A stretch of DNA of 64,000 bases from Mactra quadrangularis. Its lineage: Eukaryota; Mollusca; Bivalvia; Venerida; Mactridae. Both the position numbers and the translations under genes were made by a program. Each line of letters starts with the position of its first letter. Position 1 is the first letter of the stretch. Location of the stretch: NCBI GenBank assembly GCA_025267735.1, contig CM046293.1, positions 12,734,560 to 12,798,559 on the forward strand, written 5' to 3'. Shown one piece after another: positions 56,682 through 64,000 of the stretch. The notes beneath the pieces were generated by a model. It was not told where the DNA came from. It worked only from the letters and a program-made list of their open reading frames with translations, and searched no databases.

Positions 56682-59454
56682 ATGATAACAGAATGATAAT
56701 TAGATGATCACTAACAGATAATTAGCTGATTGATAACAAATTGATAATTTTGCTGATAACAGAATGATAACTTGTTGAAAACAGTGTGAAAAAAACTGTG
56801 TGATAATTCGCTTATAACAGTTTTTTGTGATGTTAAACTTCCATGATATTTCATCGACTTAATGTGCCTTAAAAAAAATTGTGTTTCGGTTTATGTTTTC
56901 AGATTTATGTATGTACCTGTGTAGAGTTTGTATTCATTTGTATTGTTAGATGTTTGGTTTTCAGTATTAATTGTTGTCTGTTGAACAAAGACTTAGAATG
57001 AAGACCTTGTGATTTTATTGAGCAATTATAAAGTAAAATAAAATTTAAGAATTTAAAGGAAGTTATGACCATTTACCTCAATCAATTTGTCAAAAATCTA
57101 GTGTTCAGTTTTTATTGGATAAAATTTGAATTATTACTTCAGTAAGAACATAATAAAAGGGAGATAATTGATAATTTTGTATTGATGTTAGAGTGATTTC
57201 CCCTTAATTTAAACTTTATGTCAATATGAAGATGCATTTCGTCAGAGACATACATGTAGTATCTAATTCCCTGATTTCGTAAACTAAACTTATTTAAAGT
57301 TTTATGATGTATTGCCTTATGTTAGAGACTCAAAAAACTAATTTTTTCAAAGCACCTGGTCTAAAACTTGTATTTGTTTCAGTTAATACAGATTTCTGTG
57401 TACTTATATATGTATGGGACCAAATTATTACAAATAGTCTGTGGATTAAAATGTCAGTATATACATGTATATATGTTTGTTTTATTTAATTAAGTTAACA
57501 AGTTATTTTTGCAGCATTTAAAGTTCTATTTTTTATATTATTAATTTACTTATTAATTAACGAAGCCAGCATGCTATGCCAAATTTGTAAGATACTTGTA
57601 TCTATGTGCATTTATAATTGTGTAACATCTATTTGTTCTTAGGTTTATTAGTCTTGTAGTTTTAGTACAAATAATAATAATATGCATATTAATAATATTT
57701 ATATTAATGATACTAACTGTGGAGAATTTGAGTGAAATATTTTGGTATTATCATAAAATTTGCTCATTATTTAAACTCTTCTCAGAGTAAATAAGAAATA
57801 TTTTTCATGATACCTTTAGTATGCTATTCTGATTTCATTCCCTTTGGGTGATCATGTTCTTGAATTGAATTGTAATTAAATTGTTATCGTATTTAGATGT
57901 AAAACAAGCTTGTGCCATGCATTATAAATGACTTTATATCAATATGTTATCACTTTATAATTTTAAAGATCAGTAGGTATTGTATGAACTTTTCTATGAC
58001 CAAACTTATTAGAATGTTTAACAAAATTCTTAACGTACATTCTGTTTCACAAATGATTATTTTACTAAAGAGCACATATGTTATGTTTTAGAACAAACTT
58101 AATGTTATTCAAATTTAAGTTCAGATTGTCAATTTGATACTAATGGGTTAGTACAAAATCAAAGCACTAAAAGCGCTGCCCTGACATGGGTTCAACAGGG
58201 CAAAACATTACTACTATCTGATAGTGTTATTAAAGAGACTATTTTATCATATATATACACATGTATATAGGTGTTAACGTAACTTCATATTGTTACGCTT
58301 AATCTACTGGGCATGACTGAATGTTATACATTTGTGACACGTTTCAAAGTTAGAGTTTCTCAGACATGAGATTCAAGCAACCCATGGTAACCAGTCTACA
58401 TCCTTTTTTATTTAAATGAAGTTAGACAACGAAACTCTACAGTTTATTACTGGACAGTAGGTCCTGAGAAGATCAAAATTTTACAGGACCAAACCAAGTC
58501 TTACAGGACCGGAGTCATTTTACATATTTGATGAATAGAAAATTTAGCATATTTACCTATTTAAATGTATGTGAATGAGTTTTATCTTAAGGTTTTTCAT
58601 TTCAAATTTGACCATTCATGTGTTGATTTATAACAAAACTCTCTTTTAAGTCTTTAAGAAAAATTTCAAAAATTTATGTGGTCAAATTTTTTGCAGGACA
58701 GTCGGTCCTGTAAACCTGCAGATCTAGATGGACCTTCTATATTTTTACAGGATTTGTCCGTCGGTCCGCCATGTTTCGCGGTGACTGAGTTAGACAACTG
58801 TTGTATTGACCCTTGACATCTATCCTTATATGACATACAATGTTTCACTGTTAATGTAATGACTGAAGTCACTTAAATGTTTGGTTTGCTTCACGTAATC
58901 GTTTAATTTATATATATTTTTTTATTTTTGTAGATATATTAATGCATAATATATAATATATATTGTAAGAAGTATTAATTACTTGGTTGCCTTATTTATA
59001 TTGTTGATACAATCAGTTTGTGATTAGTTGTTATTTTTTTTAGTTTTACAAGTTTTCCGTCCAGTTTATGTTTTTGTTGCTGTATAGTATTTAAGAATTC
59101 ATGTACAGTTTATGTTTTGTGTGTAAAATATTTCGAAACTTTAATGCAAAAAAATTTGAATTGTTTCCCCATTAAACGACATATTTTTGTCGATTTTTTA
59201 TTTCAAAGGAAGACTAGATCTTGTGATAAATTTACATAACATAGATTCTACAATAAAACTAGTTGAGTTAATATAGTTGATTAGTTGATTATAAAGTTAT
59301 GTTTTGTTCAATAAAATCAGATAGATTGTAGCACCTCCCCCACCCCCCACTCCGTATCATAGCAAGTTAGGGTAAAACATCATTTATGCTCCATAAATGT
59401 ATTGTAAATATATAAATATATCCAAAGTGCCTTAAATGAAATATGCCTTGACTG
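56682..59454 (+). other. FBXO36 3' UTR and downstream
   Basis: No gene seen. GATAACAGAATGATAA-like short repeats follow the stop (56684-56820). Between 58446 and 58770 variants of GGACAGTCGGTCCTG recur. Otherwise AT-rich. Confidence 0.45.
57037..57042 (+). terminator. FBXO36: Candidate polyadenylation signal of FBXO36
   Basis: AATAAA about 355 bases past the stop. Later hexamers (for example near 59309) would give a longer 3' UTR. Confidence 0.4.
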
Positions 59455-59893
59455 CAGGGCTCGAATTTAAGCTCTCATACTCGCAAAATGCGAGTGGATT
59501 TTGTAAATTGCAAGTAACATTTATTTTAACTCGCAAATTTTCGCAAGTTAAAATCGCCAAAAAGTCAACTGTATAAACTTATGACGTTCAAATTAGCATC
59601 TAAAAAGGCAAGATAGACTGATAGTATTAAGTAAGATTCACAGTAAAACATGTTCTATATTAAGTAAGATTCACAGTAAAACATGTTCTATATTCAGTTT
59701 CAATTCCACAATAACGCTCTGGTTTTATCTATGGTTAATTACGGTTTAACAGCATGTAAAAATGCATGTAGATACTATGAGTACTATTAAAGTTTTTAGA
59801 GAAAAATTGCAAGGGCTTTTTTATTTTGAAAGTTGACATAAAATAAACTCACAAAAATTTGCAAGTTCAATATTTTGTTCAATTCAAGCCCTG
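59455..59893. mobile_element. hAT element, 439 bp, with 8-bp target duplication
   Basis: CTTGACTG at 59447-59454 and 59894-59901 flanks CAGGGCTCGAATTTAAG and AATTCAAGCCCTG. CAGGG ends and 8-bp duplication are classic hAT. The interior has repeats of CTCGCAAA/TTTGCAAG; no transposase. Confidence 0.88.
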
Positions 59894-61463
59894 CTTGACT
59901 GTTTCACTTCTTAAGAGTTATAACGATTCCTTCAATAGTTTGCCATCTCCTGTACAAAGATATTAATAAACAAGGTTGAAATTGCCCTTAATGGATATTT
60001 GTTTTCAATTGTGTGCTACACTCAGCTAACTACTTGTAAACCATTCACTAGGTTTATTATTTAAACAGAAAAAAAATATTCTAAAATTCATTCGTTTGGC
60101 AAGTTTATCCCATAACTGATATGAAAGTTAATCAAGGTCAAGTTCAATATTGTTTATTAATACATGTTCACACAATATCTTTATATTTATAGATGCTATT
60201 TTCAACTGTTATTTAAGTCACTTTAAATCTCCCAATATTTTACGGGTATAACAAAATTGGTGTGCTAGTGTGCTTCGAATATACAGGTCTTGAATTAAAA
60301 AAAGTGATTTTCATTAGCGCCATATTTTTCCTACTGTTTAATTTAAATTTTTTGTATTCTGGTTGTCTTATTTGAAGCTTTATCTGTTTCTTGTCTTTGA
60401 TAGTTCTTGGCTACCAAATATCTGCTGATTTCATGCCGTACCTTATAACACAAATATTGGACTGAACTTAATAAAGTTATCCTAGTTTAATCCTAGTTTT
60501 ATACTTGTAAGAGGTATCTACTAAAATAGTTGCTTCACTTTTATGTCTTCTAAAATGGTTGCTTTATGTTAACACATAGTTTATTGTGACACAATATTTT
60601 GTGTTAAATGTCAAGTGTGATTATTACACATAGGTTTATAAAATATAACATTCCAACATAAAACTCATATTGTTTTTTTATATTCTTTGATACATGTATT
60701 ATATTATACTCATGTCTTCAGAAAGTATATTATTCAGATACATGTGTATTTTGTATTCCCGTGGCAAAATGTTCTTGTTATATAAGACAAGAAATATCTT
60801 TGAAAAGATATTCAGCGCTTTGCATGTGTATATCTACACTCCAATTTTGTCCAAGGTATGAATATGAGGTAAAATCTCTGAGAGTTATTTACATATATTT
60901 GTATAGCTATATTCATGGTTCAGGGCTAGCTAAGCTCAACTTCAAATTTGGTGATGAGATTTCAATTCCAAGCCACAACATGTCTTATCTATTCATTTAA
61001 ATCAGTAACAAGCCTTACAAACATAATACATTGGTGCTCTGTGCTCTATTGGGCTGTCGGTACTGTGCCAGAATCAAATTCCGACTCTCACAGTATCTGC
61101 CAAACCAGTGAAATTGGATCAAAAGGCAATATCTGTAGCAAATATACTTGCTTCTTACTTTATTTATCACAAATAGTTAAATTGTTATTATAAACAATCA
61201 GGCAAAAGTATAATTTTAACAACATTCGCTTTTAAAACACTAAACTCATTGTTTGCAGTGATGCCGCCGCCATCTTGGGTATGAATAAACTGCTATCAAT
61301 TCCGTTTACACCTCCTATTTTGTTGGAAAGGGTTGAATGCTGCCAGAACACAGCTCCGACAGTTCGATTGGAGTTCTCCCAGTTCTAACAATCGGAATTT
61401 CCAATCAGAGCACGCCCTATATGTCATAACACATAGTAAACTGTTAAAATTCTGTTCAACTTT

Positions 61464-61606
61464 CAGTGGCACATAGATTAACTCAGCTGATTTAAATACT
61501 CAATATTCCTTCAATATTCCCTGTACATAGATACAGATAACTATATTATTGCACAAAAATTCTGTAGTGAGAAATTAAATCAGTGGGGTTAATGTATGAG
61601 CCACTA
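61464..61606. mobile_element. CAGTGG MITE family, copy
   Basis: Ends CAGTGGCACATAGATTAAC and GTTAATGTATGAGCCACT; inner TGATTTAAATACTC pairs with GAAATTAAATCAGTGGGG. Confidence 0.65.
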
Positions 61607-62129
61607 ACAGTTAAATAAATAAACTATAATTATGATATAGTACATGTATAATGAAACTCTTTTGCCTTCTACCTATGTATTATGGTTGCATGGTGGAGTG
61701 TCTGCAGTTTGCGTAGGACTTGAAAGGTTGTAAGTTCAATTCTAGATTGGCCCATGTCAGGTTAGACATATAAATCAAAACAACTTAATATTACAAAATC
61801 TTTACATATAATATTTATAATATACCATTGTGTATTGGGCTCTTATAATATAAAAATATGTTTAAAAGCACTTCACAATCTTGTGCATAATTTATAAATA
61901 AATGATATAGTATAATTAAAAGATGTTTTTAAATACATGTGTAAGGAATTATGTATTATATAAGGATAATATATTTATAAATAAATAATAAGTATAATTA
62001 AAAGATGTTTTGAAATACATGTATATAAGGAATTATGTATTATATAAGGATAATAAATACATGTAGATTCTTTTTTCCTCCACACATAGGGAGCAAAATG
62101 TATGTACACATCATATATGTAAATATGAT

Positions 62130-62426
62130 AAAAAACAAGTAGCTAAAACACTGTTTACGTAAACAAAACAATGAACTAATCCACGATAGGGGATGCTCAG
62201 GATGACAATAAAATATGAAATTTTGATATGCTTTATGAGTGTTTTGTTGTTGTGGTAATGGTACCATTACTAGCATGATTGACTAATGGGTGGTGGTTTA
62301 TCCGCTGCACTAATTTTGTAAAAATGAATAATAGAACTTTTATTTTCAATACGGTCTACCTCTGGAATGGATTGGTTCATTTTTTATGTTTACACAAACA
62401 CGTTTTGTTGTTTTGTTCGCACTATA
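62130..62426. mobile_element. TATAGTGCGTAC MITE, diverged copy
   Basis: It matches the family core (AACTAATCCACGATA, GCTCAGGATGACAATAA) and ends TTTGTTCGCACTATA. Confidence 0.65.
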
Positions 62427-62799
62427 TAAGTGAATTTTTAACTTGGCGTGCCAATTTAACAAAAGAATAGTCTAATTGTCAAAAAGGAATGGATGAATAT
62501 ATTTAAAAAAAAATACTTTCTGTATAAAACAATTGTGAAATATAAACACTCTTATTCACAGAGCCACACATACTGAATAATCAATTGTTTTCACGAGAAT
62601 ATATACTTTGAAACTGCTACACAATAGCGTGGACTCATGTGATACCCCATAAACGCACAAATCCAAAATTAAAATGAAAATAACATGCCATGTTTTGAAA
62701 ATTGATGTAAAGATACATAAATGACTATTTCAACATACACAGTTTCAGTACACCATTTTCACAGAAAGTATATATTATTCAATGTGAGATAGAATATAA

Positions 62800-62916
62800 C
62801 TACTCTTTTTTCCTTAAGAAAACTTTCTCTATTTTTCTGGTTGGAATTTCTATCAGTAGTGATATGATCAAAGCTGCACCAAATGAAAGAATGGTATTTC
62901 CTATACATAAATATAC
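62800..62916 (-). CDS. Last exon of an NRF-6-like membrane acyltransferase (partial)
   Basis: Acceptor TTTCTTTACAG, then 38 codons and TAG on the minus strand. The exon encodes one hydrophobic helix (V-Y-L-C-I-G to A-A-L-I-I-S-L-L), then I-E-I-P-T-R-K-I-E-K and a basic end. That helix plus E-x-P-x-x-x-x-E-K is how acyltransferase-3 proteins of the nose-resistant-to-fluoxetine type finish. Those are multipass proteins moving acyl groups or lipids across membranes, with largely uncertain substrates. Only the C-terminus is present, so the assignment is moderate; no preceding exon is visible up to 64000. Confidence 0.55.
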   Translation of the reverse strand, partial: VYLCIGNTILSFGAALIISLLIEIPTRKIEKVFLRKKE

Positions 62917-64000
62917 CTGTAAAGAAACAAAGTTATATGGCATATTTAATACAGTGCCATCCATAAATGTGTGATTTTCCCACTCAGGGTAGTTATACCC
63001 TTCCATGAAAATTTAGCAAAAATATAATTTTCCTCCATTAATAAGTACATTGTAATATTGAGATATTGTAATTTTGCTTTGGGCCTTGTTGAAGGGTAAA
63101 TAAGTACTGGTTATAGGCAAGGGTCTAGGTAAAGCTAAGTTATGTTCACTAGATGCTATAAAATAACCTAAATTGTGTTGATACAGCATTAATTTACATG
63201 TAGTAGGAAAAAATGTGAGATTTTGTTCTGAAATTTATAACAATACGTGAGAAATAAAACGCGTAACATTAGATACACCAGGGATTCTATATAAAAATCC
63301 CTGGATACAGGTACATGTATAACAATTCCAATTGCATAGGGTATTATTAGTCCCCATTCAAATGTTACAATCTATTATAAAATATCATAATGTGTAAATT
63401 CATGTGAAATAAAATGCCATTACGATATATTAATAAGAAAACACCTTCAATAGAAGTGTAAACATAATTTTGGATGGCACAGTATAAAATTTTGTCAAAC
63501 GATAGCATTTGTATACATTTTTTTCACGAACTGTCAAAGCTTGATAAACTCCACATGAATAAATGTCTTATACTAAGACTTGTGCTCTCCGTTATTTCTC
63601 GAAAACATGGTTTTCAACATCAGTCTTCAACAAAACTAGACTGGCTATGTGGAATGATAATATCACAATGTACAACAAGTATGTGTAATCATTGTACTGG
63701 TTTGAATACTGATGTGGTTATAATAATTTTATTTCGGTATCAATGACATGACACAAGGCATACAAATAGTGAATTACACACTTAAGTATAATGCCATATG
63801 TTATGCACATCAATACCAGTGATGACACAAATAAAGAGATAAATCTCTTATTTCCATTATGGTACCCATCATTGATGGCATGACATTGACATGGATGCAT
63901 TTCCCATTAGTGGTATGTTTTTATTTCATTTTTATTTTGAATGATCCTACAAAGCATAGAACCACCTGTGTATGTTGGGCCATAGGCTACGAGTAGGATT
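62917..64000 (-). other. Intron of the NRF-6-like gene; no exon seen
   Basis: I read the minus strand for the expected preceding membrane-helix exon and found none. A copy of the 2160-2265 repeat lies at 63080-63185. Confidence 0.45.

Larger units (their letters stand above)
59902..62799. other. Spacer between FBXO36 and the acyltransferase gene
   Basis: No gene seen. It contains MITEs (61464, 62130), a tRNA-like SINE head at about 61685-61760 and a short tandem duplication around 61900-62050 (TAATTAAAAGATGTTTT twice). Confidence 0.45.

Noticed and set aside
1..64000. CRISPR array, riboswitch or bacterial operon
   Set aside because: Splice structure, SINEs and intron density show a eukaryotic nuclear genome; no such pattern is present.

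Overview
The window is AT-rich animal DNA with short exons, long introns, GT-AG splice sites and very many small inverted-repeat and tRNA-headed repeats. The gene families and the repeat style suggest a lophotrochozoan, most likely a bivalve mollusc. That placement is inference; no single sequence here proves it.

Left part (1-27.1 kb, all on the minus strand): two complete, newly modelled five-exon genes for type II membrane proteins of the tumour necrosis factor (TNF) ligand superfamily lie head to tail. Gene A (27119 to 16707) encodes 446 aa and gene B (13320 to 5277) encodes 355 aa. Each has a short cytoplasmic tail, a Cys-rich membrane segment, an odd low-complexity stalk (poly-Asp in A, decapeptide repeats in B), a dibasic furin-type site and a C-terminal TNF homology domain ending in a T-Y-F-G strand. 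A third first exon of the same design (1375 to 1160) implies a further copy, gene C, running off the left edge. This looks like a locally expanded ligand cluster with conserved receptor-binding domains and fast-evolving stalks.

Middle (27.1-47.6 kb): no gene that I can support. It holds SINEs, miniature inverted-repeat transposons (MITEs), a pogo-like element, hAT elements with clear 8-bp target duplications, and a fragment of a LINE reverse transcriptase.

Right part (47.6-56.7 kb, plus strand): a complete five-exon F-box gene that I recognise as FBXO36 (203 aa). Its introns carry a SINE with a perfect 14-bp target duplication, a 171-bp near-perfect palindrome, and one repeat family that ends at the acceptors of both intron 2 and intron 4. 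Past its 3' UTR lie more repeats, then the last exon (62916 to 62800, minus strand) of a membrane acyltransferase of the nose-resistant-to-fluoxetine (NRF-6) type, whose other exons are beyond the right edge.

All gene models were built by eye from reading frame, splice sites and family resemblance. There is no transcript evidence. Element boundaries are exact where target duplications are quoted and approximate elsewhere.
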